Shown piece by piece: positions 8,774-16,718 of a stretch of 64,000 nt of DNA. The stretch lies in assembly GCF_040784935.1 (NCBI RefSeq), contig NZ_CP160680.1, positions 372,001 to 436,000 on the forward strand. Reading direction: 5' to 3'. The notes beneath the pieces were generated by a model. It worked only from the letters and a program-made list of their open reading frames with translations. It ran no database searches and had not been told where the DNA came from. Both the position numbers and the translations under genes were made by a program. Every line of letters begins with the position of its first letter. Within the stretch, counting starts at the first letter, position 1. This stretch comes from Lewinella sp. LCG006 (GTDB lineage Bacteria; Bacteroidota; Bacteroidia; Chitinophagales; Saprospiraceae).

Positions 8774-9232
8774 CTAACCTTTATACTTCTCAATATCCAG
8801 ATATTCCAGCTTTAAATACTCTCCTCGAAGATGGTCGAAGTCTTTATCGGTAGTCAGTAATGTCAGGTCATAAACACTTGCTGTAGCCGCAATCCATAAA
8901 TCATTTTTGCCCATGTTTCGAGCAGAAAAATTCCCCCTCTCTCTTTTTAGTTTTCCTTGGCTATATGCATCGATATCACCATATCTGGTGATGATCTCTT
9001 TAGTATTAATACTCACTTTTGCCAATCGAGATACAACTTCTTCAATCTTTCTTTTTCTTTTATCTCCTATTCCTAATTTCTTAATGAAAGCATCAATCTC
9101 TCCTAGCGTAACAACTGATATTGCAAGGCTATTTTTCTCGTCAAATAACTTATAATCATCTTCAATCTTCTTAGCTATCCTTGATTCACGACTATAAATA
9201 ATGACAAGGTTGGTATCAAGTAGGTAATCCAT
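8774..9232 (-). CDS. VapC-like PIN-domain toxin (endoribonuclease)
   Basis: A 152-residue protein with the PIN acidic residues in order: Asp6 (LLDTN), Glu45 (TLGEI), Asp111 (NDLWIAA) and Asp129 (TTDKDF). Together these bind Mg/Mn for RNA cleavage. Length and motif spacing match VapC/FitB-type toxins, whose targets are usually tRNA or rRNA. The gene lies 24 bp after a small acidic gene in the antitoxin position, so the two should be translated from one transcript. The sequence is AT-richer than the surrounding genes, and the module sits between direct repeats, which suggests acquisition. The actual RNA target cannot be predicted. Confidence 0.88.
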   Translation of the reverse strand: MDYLLDTNLVIIYSRESRIAKKIEDDYKLFDEKNSLAISVVTLGEIDAFIKKLGIGDKRKRKIEEVVSRLAKVSINTKEIITRYGDIDAYSQGKLKRERGNFSARNMGKNDLWIAATASVYDLTLLTTDKDFDHLRGEYLKLEYLDIEKYKG

Positions 9233-9256
9233 GAAGTTATGGGTGCGAGGCTTTTA

Positions 9257-9547
9257 TTAATCTAGTTCTGCTAATAATTCTTCTAGTGAATGTTCCCATT
9301 CAATCTCATCAGCTAATTCTCTGAATTCATTGTAGCTGATCGGCTTATAATTTTGCTCTGCTAATATTTCTTTATAAGATACCCCTTCCCTTATTTCTAT
9401 GATCGCATCTTTTATATCATGCTTGGTATTCACTTTAGCCCTTTCCTTCTCTAAAGCATGATAAATACGTTCTAACTCACCAGCATCGTCAATACTCGTA
9501 ATGATATTGATGATGTTCATCTTTATGTCATTGGTATTAACAGTCAT
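9257..9547 (-). CDS. Putative antitoxin of the PIN toxin
   Basis: A 96-residue acidic, helical protein directly upstream of the PIN toxin gene. An ATG at codon 10 (position 9520, MNIINIITSIDD) is an equally good start. The first half (DAGELERIYHALEKERAK) is predicted coiled and could dimerise. The tail (ELADEIEWEHSLEELLAELD) is strongly acidic, as expected for the part of an antitoxin that blocks the toxin's active site. No AbrB, RHH or Phd DNA-binding signature was recognised, so the call rests on position, size and charge. The pair probably represses its own promoter, but no operator was identified in the 193 bp upstream. Confidence 0.65.
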   Translation of the reverse strand: MTVNTNDIKMNIINIITSIDDAGELERIYHALEKERAKVNTKHDIKDAIIEIREGVSYKEILAEQNYKPISYNEFRELADEIEWEHSLEELLAELD

Positions 9548-9740
9548 TGCAATTATTATTTTACTGAATAGCTGACATTTATCACGTCTACTCTTACGCC
9601 TTCAGTCTGAGACTAGACACATAAAGATAAACATTCTTACAATCATGTAAGTTCCTTTCTGGATTATTATTATTAGGGGGCTAAACCAGTCGGAGGCTTT
9701 TTTTGTAGGAGGTCATTTTCAATGATACCGTTTATAGTGA

Positions 9741-10781
9741 TTATTCCCCCCTGTCTCCTTTCCTCAGAATTTTCACAATACGGCTATAGATGATCTCTGA
9801 TAAATTCCACTCATATCCCTGAAAGTCGGTGGTATTGATAAACTGCACGACCACTGCATCGATGTCTTGGTGGTATTCGGCGAGGCTCTGATAGCCAGGC
9901 ACCAGGCCTCCGTGCTTGTACTCGTAAATGGAGGAGTAGATCTCTTGTTCGCCTGCCTTAAATACGGTGCCATCGTTTAAAGCCCGGATAAAGATGCCCA
10001 CGTCCTCAGCGGTAGCTAACATGCCGTTTTCGTTCGTTTTAAAGTCGGTATCAATGCCAACGTAGTAGCCACTCATGACATCGTCCATGTTCACTTCGCT
10101 GAGCGAAAAAAAGGTGTTGTTCAGACCTAGTGGTACCAATATCTCCTCCTTGATGTATTGATGATGGCTGTAACCGAGTAACTTATCCATTAGCTTACGG
10201 AGCAACAAATAATTGGTATTCGAATATTCATAACCTTTATCCGGTTCAAAACTAGCCGGTAAATCAAGAGCAAACTCAAGGGCTTTCTTCCCATTTTCCT
10301 GTTCGTTTTCCCAATAAGTGGGGTTATTGGTAAAATTTGGAATCCCACTCCGGTGTTGCACCATCAACCTCAGGGTTATGTCTTCCGCATTTTCAATCCT
10401 GCCCACCAGTTCGGGGAAGTAATCAGCGAGCGTTTCGTCTAAAGACAGGCGTTTAGCATAGGCCAATTTAGTGATAGCAACAGCCGTATACAACTTGCTG
10501 ATACTGGCAATTTTGAATAAGGATTTGGGGTCGGCAGGTATTTTATTTTCCCGGTCTTTCCAGCCACCTGCGTAAAATGCGGGCGGTTTTCCTCCTTGGT
10601 CTACATAAACAATCATGCCATCAAATCCATGCCCGATAGCTTGATTGACTTGCTCCTGCACCGTTGCTGGCAGGGGTAATATCCAAGCTTTCACCAAAAT
10701 CCATGGCACAAAGAACATGGAGGTAATAGTGCCTACCAGCAGTAGTATCCTGATTATTTGTGTTCTTTGTTGCTTTGTCAT
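9741..10781 (-). CDS. Membrane-anchored serine hydrolase, beta-lactamase/DD-peptidase-like
   Basis: A 346-residue protein. A hydrophobic N-terminal segment (about 10-35) is probably an uncleaved anchor. The three penicillin-binding motifs are present: SISK with Ser93 and Lys96, YSN at 186-188, and HGG at 290-292 in place of the KTG box. This matches the class C beta-lactamase-related family (Pfam Beta-lactamase, PF00144), which includes esterases, D-aminopeptidases and peptidoglycan DD-carboxypeptidases as well as true beta-lactamases. The HGG box is more typical of the non-antibiotic members, so resistance should not be assumed. It is transcribed alone, with a hairpin at 10821-10853 upstream of it. 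Confidence 0.85.
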   Translation of the reverse strand: MTKQQRTQIIRILLLVGTITSMFFVPWILVKAWILPLPATVQEQVNQAIGHGFDGMIVYVDQGGKPPAFYAGGWKDRENKIPADPKSLFKIASISKLYTAVAITKLAYAKRLSLDETLADYFPELVGRIENAEDITLRLMVQHRSGIPNFTNNPTYWENEQENGKKALEFALDLPASFEPDKGYEYSNTNYLLLRKLMDKLLGYSHHQYIKEEILVPLGLNNTFFSLSEVNMDDVMSGYYVGIDTDFKTNENGMLATAEDVGIFIRALNDGTVFKAGEQEIYSSIYEYKHGGLVPGYQSLAEYHQDIDAVVVQFINTTDFQGYEWNLSEIIYSRIVKILRKGDRGE

Positions 10782-10820
10782 TGCATAGGTGTTTTTCAGA
10801 TGCTCCTATAGTTCAAAACC

Positions 10821-10853
10821 GTAGGTGTTCTTGAGTGGTTCAAAAACACCTAC
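10821..10853 (-). terminator. Hairpin downstream of the DUF4249 gene
   Basis: A 9-bp perfect stem (GTAGGTGTT / AACACCTAC) with a 15-nt loop, 14 bp after the stop codon at 10867. On the minus strand the following bases are only moderately T-rich (CGGTTTTGAA), so termination may be weak. It overlaps one copy of the dispersed GTGGTTCAAAA motif. Confidence 0.45.
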
Positions 10854-10866
10854 GTAGTGAAAAATC

Positions 10867-11772
10867 CTACTCCACTGTCACCTCCATGGCCGTTACCATC
10901 GCCACATTGAAGAAGCCCAAAGCCTTCGGTGCATCCGCTTCCAGACCAACTACATTGCTAGGAGAATTGGCAACCGGGAGGGCGAAGATGCTATTGTCAC
11001 CATTGGTCATCTGCTCTTGGGCAATACCCAGAAAACGGAAAGCCGGAATGGTGATCGCGTGAATTTCTACCCGAATATGATCACCTACAGCGTAAGGGGG
11101 TACGGTGTCATCATCCTCTGTATCGGCATCAGGAATACGGTTGATGGTTTCGCGGATAGGAGGAATGAAGACGATGGCATCGGTGCCCGATCCTAGGTCG
11201 AAAGTACCGTCAGCGGAGAGGTTCATCTCACTGGGTTTGTTTAAGAACACCCCGTTTTTGTAGGTCTTGATCCAATAGGTGTTGCCTTCACCGGGAAGGT
11301 CTCGAGCGTAAAACTGAGCATAGATGCCGGCAGGGCTACCAAGCTCCTCCTCGCGAAATTCGTAAACAATAGAATCGACGGGGGGAGCAGGATTGAGCAA
11401 GGATACGGCCTCGTAGTTCCAATTTTGGTAACCTACACTGAGCGTAAACGCATCGCCCACATCGCCGATGTTCTCACCGGGTTGGGGCGTCCACTCGTAG
11501 GCACCATTACCTTGGTGGGTGAAGGTCATTTGGGTGCCCTTGGTATCATTGAACAGGGTGACCGTAGCATCGGTTACTGCGGGGGGTGCAGCTGCCTGAA
11601 AATAGTCTTGCGTAAGCGACAGATACACCGTCTGCGTGGTATCCATCTGGTTGAGCCAAGCATCGACGACGAATTCAGACTTCTCGAAATTGGCGTCAAT
11701 ATCAACCACATCCTCACAGCTGAAGCTGGCCAGTAGCAATAAAAACGCGGGAATATATAGGAGCTTGTTCAT
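10867..11772 (-). CDS. DUF4249 lipoprotein, partner of the upstream TonB receptor
   Basis: A 301-residue protein from the ATG at 11772. The frame is open further upstream but would then overlap the receptor gene. The signal sequence ends in LASFSC (Cys19), and EDVVDID follows, the usual opening of DUF4249 proteins. The rest is beta-rich (Ig-like start, then a barrel-like domain) without catalytic motifs. The gene lies 5 bp after the TonB-dependent receptor gene. In Bacteroidota this pairing recurs, and DUF4249 is thought to be the surface lipoprotein working with the receptor, in the way SusD works with SusC. The substrate is unknown. Confidence 0.9.
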   Translation of the reverse strand: MNKLLYIPAFLLLLASFSCEDVVDIDANFEKSEFVVDAWLNQMDTTQTVYLSLTQDYFQAAAPPAVTDATVTLFNDTKGTQMTFTHQGNGAYEWTPQPGENIGDVGDAFTLSVGYQNWNYEAVSLLNPAPPVDSIVYEFREEELGSPAGIYAQFYARDLPGEGNTYWIKTYKNGVFLNKPSEMNLSADGTFDLGSGTDAIVFIPPIRETINRIPDADTEDDDTVPPYAVGDHIRVEIHAITIPAFRFLGIAQEQMTNGDNSIFALPVANSPSNVVGLEADAPKALGFFNVAMVTAMEVTVE

Positions 11773-11777
11773 GGTTC

Positions 11778-14162
11778 TTAGAATTTGAAGTTGTAAGCGA
11801 TAGAAGGAATGAAATTGCCGACCACAGAAAAACGTACGGCTTCGGTGGTAGCGGGCTGCCCTACAGGAATTCGGTCGGAAGCCTGCTGGAAATAGATGGA
11901 AAAAGGATTGCGACGATTGTACACATTGTACACCGAGAAGACCCAACTGCTCTGCCAGCGGCGTTCTTCATTGCGCTTGCCTTCGAGGGTAGCAGAAAGA
12001 TCTAGACGGTGGTAAGAAGGAATGCGAACATTGTTGCGGCTGCCGTCGGTAACGTGCGGAATGGTATAACCTGCTACCGTATAGCGAGAGGTGGGGAACG
12101 TAGCGGGTGTACCTGTATTGTAAACAAATACAGCACTGACAGACAAGCGCTTACTGAGTTCGTAAAAGGTGGTAAGGCTGAAGTTGTGGGTTTGGTCGAA
12201 ACGATTGGGGTACCATTCGTCGTTGTTGATGCCTTCGACGAGGCGTTCACTGCGGCCAAGGGTATAGCTGGCCCAACCGGTGAATTTACCTTTGTTTTTT
12301 TGTATCAATACTTCCATCCCGTAAGCGCGGCCGTCGCCTTCGAGGATCTGGCCTTCCACGAACTCGTTGAGCACCAGGTCGGCACCGTCGATATAGTCGA
12401 TCTGGTGGTCCATGTTTTTGTAGTAAAACTCAATGGAGGTTTCGTAGGTATTGTCCTTAAAGTTTTGGAAGTAGCCAATGGCGAACTGATCCGACATCTG
12501 GGGCTGTACATTATTGGTACTAGGCAACCAAATATCTACCGGTGTAGAGGCGACGGTATTGGACAATAGGTGGATGTACTGTGCGGTGCGGTTGTAGCTG
12601 GCCTTGATGGAGTTGTCGGGACTGAGCTGGTATTTGATGGCCGCGCGGGGTTCGAAGTTATTGAAATCCTGGATCAACTCTCCTTTACTGTAGGATTCGA
12701 TACCGATGAGTGGGCGCCCTTCATTAGGAGTTGGCGCATCGCCGAAAGTATAAGCATTGCCTTTGCCCATAAGGCCAAAATAAGACCAGCGCACACCGTA
12801 GTTGAGTTGCCAACGCTCACCGAGGGTTTGCTCATTTTCTACGTAGACCCCCCCTTCCAGTGCAAAACGCTCGTCGAGACTGATATCCTGGGTTTCGCCA
12901 TCCGAGGAAATAAAGGCGTTGGCCGGTTCAAAACGATAGTTGATGGCCTCGCCGCCGAAGCGTAGGATATTGTTGGGGGTGATGTAGTAAGTAAAGCGAG
13001 GCTTGATGCTGGTATTGACAATTTTTGCTGTCCAATCGAAAGCATTTTCGGCGGTATTGCCGAAATCGATGCTGTATTCGTAATTACTGTAGTAAAGTGT
13101 GGTATTGGCAAAAAGCTTGTTGCTGAAGATATGGTTCCAGCGTAGTGAGGTCGTTTGGTTACCCCAATTGAAACCTGCCGCGTCGCCAAAACCAAAGTTA
13201 TCGCGACCGAAGTAGCCAGAAAGGAAAAACTGGTTGTTGTCGTTGAGCTTGTAATTGGTTTTGAGGGTGAGGTCGTAGAAATTTAGCGTGGTCTCACCCA
13301 GGTCATCATTCAGAAAAGGCTTGGCCAGCACATCGATGTAAGAACGGCGTGCCGCTACGATGAAAGAAGCCTTGTCTTTTACGATTGGAGCCTCTACTGC
13401 CAAGCGGCTGAAGATGAAGCCCACCCCGCCATTGACGGCCAGCTTCTTGCTATTCCCTTCTTTCATCCGAACATCCAGGATAGAGGAAAGGCGACCGCCG
13501 TAACGAGCAGGAATCCCTCCCTTAAACAGCTCTACATCTTTGACGGCATCGGGGTTGAAGACCGAGAAAAAGCCAAAAAGGTGGGCAGAGTTGTAAACCG
13601 GAGCCTCGTCCAGTAGTACCAAGTTTTGGTCGATGCTACCACCGCGGACGTTGAAACCAGTAGCGCCCTCCCCTACCGTACTTACGCCAGGTAAGAGCTG
13701 GATACTCCGCAATACTTCGACCTCGCCCAGGAGGGCAGGAAGCTTTTTGAGCGTCTCCATGTTCATGGAATTGGTGCTCATTTGCAGGTCGGAAACGTTA
13801 CGATTGGCAGCTTCTGAGGTGACGACCACTTCTTCTAGTTGCTGGGCACTACCTCCCAGTTCCAGCGAAAGCGTTGTGTTTTTGTTGAGCTCAATGGTTT
13901 CTTTGATGGTTTCGAAACCTACGTAGCTGTACTCCACCTCATAAGTTGCCGCTGGCAAAGTGAGAGAATAAAAGCCATATTCGTTAGAGGTAACGCCCTG
14001 CTGCAAGGCGGGTACATAAACAGTAGCTCCGATGAGCGTTTCGCCCGTTTCGCCATCGCTGATATAGCCGCTGAGGGAAAATTTTTCTTGCGCTTGCAAG
14101 GATAGGGTGCTCAAAGCCAGTGCCAATAGCAGCAGGCTAAGCTGAGTTAAGGTTGTTTTCAT
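11778..14162 (-). CDS. TonB-dependent outer-membrane receptor with carboxypeptidase-like N-terminal domain
   Basis: A 794-residue protein. Signal peptide about 1-24 (LSLQAQ). Residues 28-110 are a CarboxypepD_reg-like beta-sandwich (GYISDGETGETLIGATV, YGFYSL). A plug domain follows from about 115 (LEEVVVTSEA; FNVRGGSIDQNLVLLDEAPVYN). The remaining about 550 residues form a 22-strand barrel ending in SIAYNFKF. It should import a TonB-energised substrate across the outer membrane. No SusC-specific length or signature is present; at under 800 residues it belongs with the receptors that pair with DUF4249. That partner gene follows after 5 bp. Upstream, on the minus strand, there is a TTGAG-attg-CTCAA palindrome (14209-14222) beside a TACCTTGA box, possibly the promoter and operator. 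Confidence 0.92.
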   Translation of the reverse strand: MKTTLTQLSLLLLALALSTLSLQAQEKFSLSGYISDGETGETLIGATVYVPALQQGVTSNEYGFYSLTLPAATYEVEYSYVGFETIKETIELNKNTTLSLELGGSAQQLEEVVVTSEAANRNVSDLQMSTNSMNMETLKKLPALLGEVEVLRSIQLLPGVSTVGEGATGFNVRGGSIDQNLVLLDEAPVYNSAHLFGFFSVFNPDAVKDVELFKGGIPARYGGRLSSILDVRMKEGNSKKLAVNGGVGFIFSRLAVEAPIVKDKASFIVAARRSYIDVLAKPFLNDDLGETTLNFYDLTLKTNYKLNDNNQFFLSGYFGRDNFGFGDAAGFNWGNQTTSLRWNHIFSNKLFANTTLYYSNYEYSIDFGNTAENAFDWTAKIVNTSIKPRFTYYITPNNILRFGGEAINYRFEPANAFISSDGETQDISLDERFALEGGVYVENEQTLGERWQLNYGVRWSYFGLMGKGNAYTFGDAPTPNEGRPLIGIESYSKGELIQDFNNFEPRAAIKYQLSPDNSIKASYNRTAQYIHLLSNTVASTPVDIWLPSTNNVQPQMSDQFAIGYFQNFKDNTYETSIEFYYKNMDHQIDYIDGADLVLNEFVEGQILEGDGRAYGMEVLIQKNKGKFTGWASYTLGRSERLVEGINNDEWYPNRFDQTHNFSLTTFYELSKRLSVSAVFVYNTGTPATFPTSRYTVAGYTIPHVTDGSRNNVRIPSYHRLDLSATLEGKRNEERRWQSSWVFSVYNVYNRRNPFSIYFQQASDRIPVGQPATTEAVRFSVVGNFIPSIAYNFKF

Positions 14163-14348
14163 CGTTTTTTTGGAGATCGAGGTTAAAAACTATCCCGACT
14201 GAATTACTTTGAGATTGCTCAAGGTAGTTGAGCCGCGATGTACAGATAATAGCATTCAGGCAGCAAAGGTTGAAAGAAGCTCACGCTTAATTTCAGCTTT
14301 TCTACCAGTAGCCTGATCTACACAACCAACTGATGGTGCGAGTCGATG

Positions 14349-14376
14349 ATCTCCACTACGAGAAGTGAGATTTTTT
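14349..14376 (+). terminator. Orphan terminator-like hairpin
   Basis: The stem ATCTCcACT pairs with AGTGAGAT, with one bulged C and a 6-7 nt loop, followed by TTTTTT. No plus-strand gene is visible upstream. Confidence 0.4.
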
Positions 14377-14530
14377 CCAATTATGTGATAAAAATGTCGA
14401 ACTACAAGAAGGGAATGCCCGCTTACCCGGTCACCTTTTACTTTGATGGTTAAACCTTGTAAGTTTGAGAAAGAGTCGTGGAGTTATTCCACGAAAGGCA
14501 TTATTTCTTAGGGGAGATAATATTATTTGG

Positions 14531-14560
14531 GAGGGGACCAAGTGTCCCCTCTTCTTTTTT
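14531..14560 (+). terminator. Strong orphan rho-independent terminator
   Basis: A perfect 8-bp stem GAGGGGAC / GTCCCCTC with a 5-nt loop (CAAGT), followed by TTCTTTTTT. It points along the plus strand, where no gene is visible for more than 10 kb upstream. It could end an uncharacterised small RNA, or act on the minus strand as part of the small-gene operon's 3' end. Confidence 0.65.
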
Positions 14561-14581
14561 GGGTCATAAATACCTGGTGAT

Positions 14582-14698
14582 CTAGCACCCGTCTAGTAAA
14601 AACCAGATTAGCAAAAATATCAAGACGGTACTGAAACAACCACCGCCTAATTTTTTAGCACCGTAGCCAGCTATGAGTGCTTTTAGTAGATCTCTCAT
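14582..14698 (-). CDS. 38-residue single-span membrane protein
   Basis: A 38-residue frame starting MRDLLKALIAGYGAKKLGGG and ending in a hydrophobic helix with a C-terminal GC, stop at 14582. The layout is an amphipathic N-terminal part, a glycine-rich KKLGGGC turn and one membrane span. It resembles a very small conserved Bacteroidota protein family as I remember it, with a K-A-L-x-A-G-x-G-A-K-K-L-G-G-G-C core; this needs a search. It begins 7 bp after the stop of the two-span small protein, in the same direction, so the two are likely co-translated. Function is unknown. Confidence 0.6.
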   Translation of the reverse strand: MRDLLKALIAGYGAKKLGGGCFSTVLIFLLIWFLLDGC

Positions 14699-14705
14699 AT
14701 TACTG

Positions 14706-14915
14706 TTATTTGCGGTACATCAAATAACCAGCGACCAAACTTATCCCGCCCAAGACGAGATAAAGAATAGCGGTGGTTTGTCCTGATTCGTCGCTAGCAT
14801 TGATGTCTAGGCCAAGAAACGAGACCGATGCCGTAGATTCCTGAAACGTGTTGATACCAAAAAGGGCAAGGGCAATACCTGCTACCATGAGCGCGATGGG
14901 AAATAACTTTTTCAT
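14706..14915 (-). CDS. Small two-span membrane protein, DUF3185-like
   Basis: A 69-residue protein. The first membrane helix is at about 4-21 (FPIALMVAGIALALFGI), then a polar loop (STASVSFLGLDINASDESGQ), then a second helix at 49-66 ending in YRK. Size and topology resemble DUF3185 proteins: two helices around a short soluble loop, found near envelope-stress genes. The assignment is by resemblance only. It leads a two-gene unit with the 38-residue protein. Nothing shows what it binds. Confidence 0.7.
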   Translation of the reverse strand: MKKLFPIALMVAGIALALFGINTFQESTASVSFLGLDINASDESGQTTAILYLVLGGISLVAGYLMYRK

Positions 14916-15059
14916 AGTTTAGTATGGTTGGTTTATTGCTGAAACTTGCACTTTTCAGGGATTGTTCGGTCAGCAAAAAATAACCTAGGGTAAAATTGTG
15001 AATTGGGGTGGGCAGGGTGAATTCGTGAATTCCCCCTAAGTGGTTCAAAATCGTCATGT

Positions 15060-16346
15060 TTAGCGGCGATCCTCTACCCGGGATAGTTTCCCGCCCTCAC
15101 TGCCAGGAATACTGCCATAAGTCTGTAGGCTTATTTTCATCGACAAACCAATGGTATTTTTGATTTTTTGCGAAAGCGCTACCGCAAAATCCGTATTTGT
15201 CGCATCCTGGCCGGGGGCCACTTCCACGAGTACTTCAATTTGGTCCATGGTTCCTTCTCGGGTGACGATGAGTCTATAATTAGGAACTAAAAAATCCATT
15301 TGTTCAATGACCTCTTCCACTTGGGTGTAAAACAGATTTACGCCTCGAATGATCAGCATATCATCCGCACGGCCTTTGATCGCCGCCATCTTGATGTGGG
15401 TACGCTTGCCATTGGGGTCGTAGTGCAGGCTACAGATATCGTTGGTCCAATAACGCAACAAGGGGAAGGTTTGCTTAGTCAGGGTAGTAAATACCAGTAC
15501 TCCTTCTTCGCCATATGGCAATGGCTGACCAGTAGCTTTGTCAACAATTTCGGGAAAGAAATGATCCTCCCACACATAGCTGCCCGTGCCTTTTTCGTCG
15601 ACGTCTTCTTGCGAAACACCGGGGCCCATGATTTCACTGAGCCCATAAATATTGGTGGCACTGACTTGTAGTCCTACCTCTACCTGTTGGCGAATGGCTT
15701 CCGTCCAGGGTTCTGCCCCCAGTACCGCGTAGCGAACATTGAGCCCCGCAGGATCTATACCTCTTCGGGCACATTCCGCGGCAAGCGTCTGCGCGTAAGA
15801 AGGGGTACAACAAATCACCTCTGGCGCGAAATCCTGAAGAATTGTCAGTTGCCGATCCGTCATTCCTCCCGACACCGGAATAACGGCCATCCCCAGGCGA
15901 GTAGCACCACCGTGCATACCCAATCCTCCGGTAAATAAACCATATCCGTAGGCATTGTGGAGCCGCATACCGGGGCGAGCACCCGCAGCCACTAGCGAAC
16001 GAGCCACCACCTCATTGAATACCCCCAAATCATGCTGATTGTAGCCTACGACGGTAGGCTTGCCCGTGGTACCACTCGAGGCGTGGATACGACGTACTTC
16101 TTCCATCGGCGTCGCAAACATCCCATACGGGTAGTGATCCCGAAGATCATTTTTTCGCGTAAAAGGCAAACGAGCTAAGTCTTCAATACCTTTGATATCA
16201 CCAGGCAATATGCCCGCTGCAATGAACTGCTGACGGTAAAAAGGCACCTTTTCGTACAAGCGGTTGACCTGTATACGCAGTCGCTCGCTTTGCAATTGGC
16301 GAAGTTTTCCTAGCGGGAGCGTTTCGACGGAGGGGTTGTAGAACAT
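15060..16346 (-). CDS. paaK: Phenylacetate-CoA ligase
   Basis: A 428-residue protein from the ATG at 16346 (MFYNPSVETLP). The open frame continues 75 bp upstream, but family members begin at this point and are 430-440 residues long. It is an ANL-superfamily adenylating enzyme with the ATP-binding loop SSGTTGKPTVV (90-100), NAYGYGLFTGGLG, YGLSEIMGPG (the A5-type core motif) and RGVNLFYTQVEEVI near the C-terminal lid domain. It activates phenylacetate or another arylacetate with ATP and CoA, the first step of aerobic phenylacetate degradation. No other paa genes are in the window, so it may act in salvage or elsewhere in the genome's pathway. The symbol rests on family resemblance. Confidence 0.88.
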   Translation of the reverse strand: MFYNPSVETLPLGKLRQLQSERLRIQVNRLYEKVPFYRQQFIAAGILPGDIKGIEDLARLPFTRKNDLRDHYPYGMFATPMEEVRRIHASSGTTGKPTVVGYNQHDLGVFNEVVARSLVAAGARPGMRLHNAYGYGLFTGGLGMHGGATRLGMAVIPVSGGMTDRQLTILQDFAPEVICCTPSYAQTLAAECARRGIDPAGLNVRYAVLGAEPWTEAIRQQVEVGLQVSATNIYGLSEIMGPGVSQEDVDEKGTGSYVWEDHFFPEIVDKATGQPLPYGEEGVLVFTTLTKQTFPLLRYWTNDICSLHYDPNGKRTHIKMAAIKGRADDMLIIRGVNLFYTQVEEVIEQMDFLVPNYRLIVTREGTMDQIEVLVEVAPGQDATNTDFAVALSQKIKNTIGLSMKISLQTYGSIPGSEGGKLSRVEDRR

Positions 16347-16718
16347 GATTTTTTTTGGTTGGAAGGGTTTATGAGTTGGAAGAGTGTAAGGATTCGATAG
16401 GTGTAAGGGTAGGCGCTTCATTCTGGTGATAAATTATACCCGTTACTAAGTGGTCTGGGACATTCTCACTTGTCCTTTTTTGCTCTGACTGCGTTAAAAA
16501 GCCTCGCCGAAGCTTAGGCTTCGCCTACGTTTTTCGCCTTGGCAGAGCAAAAAATGACGTTGCGATAATATTCCCAAACCACTTAGTGCCGGGTATAGGT
16601 TGCACGTGGCTTTAGCCAGCAACGAGTTCTCTCCGTACTATAAGTGCGAACTGAAGCCCGCGCTTCGGGGATTAAATCAACCTTTACACCCTTACACTTA
16701 CCCAACTTTTACACCCTA
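16347..16718. other. 372-bp gap holding a large palindromic element
   Basis: No gene is seen. The gap is dominated by the 163-bp palindrome at 16435-16597. The remainder toward the RidA gene contains only a weak GAAGC/GCTTC stem near 16656-16670. Confidence 0.5.
16435..16597. repeat. 163-bp imperfect palindrome, MITE- or REP-like
   Basis: The ends TATACCCG (16435-16442) and CGGGTATA (16590-16597) are exact inverted copies. They are followed inward by ACTAAGTGGT / ACCACTTAGT, TGGGA / TCCCA, and CTTTTTTGCTCTG or close variants. The centre is CGAAGC-TTAG-GCTTCG. Nothing in it codes for protein. It looks like a dispersed palindromic repeat; no second full copy was seen in this window, so its repetitive nature is inferred from form. 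Confidence 0.65.

Larger units (their letters stand above)
8663..9705. repeat. 18-bp direct repeats flanking the toxin-antitoxin pair
   Basis: AGTCGGAGGCTTTTTTTG occurs at 8663-8680 and again at 9688-9705. After each copy the similarity continues loosely (GGAGGT followed by TTTTCA). The second copy lacks the left arm of the terminator, so it is a half-terminator. The whole PIN toxin/antitoxin module lies between the copies. Confidence 0.75.
14163..14581. other. 419-bp gap with two plus-strand terminator-like hairpins
   Basis: There is no convincing gene. The left end holds the likely TonB receptor promoter, including the TTGAG/CTCAA palindrome at 14209-14222. Two hairpins followed by T runs on the plus strand lie at 14349-14376 and 14531-14560, although no plus-strand gene precedes them. 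A further small stem (CGTGGA / TCCACG) is at about 14477-14493. A short untranslated RNA is possible. Confidence 0.5.

Noticed and set aside
9741-10781. Calling the serine hydrolase an antibiotic-resistance beta-lactamase
   Set aside because: The HGG third motif and a membrane anchor fit the broad esterase/peptidase family; nothing shows antibiotic hydrolysis.
14414-14511. Two overlapping tiny plus-strand frames (19 and 21 codons) ahead of the orphan terminator
   Set aside because: They have no recognisable product, no ribosome-binding context and no length that exceeds chance. Transcription without translation is equally likely.
14794-15057. An 87-codon minus-strand frame overlapping the DUF3185-like gene
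   Set aside because: It overlaps the better-supported small membrane protein in another frame and lacks membrane or domain features.
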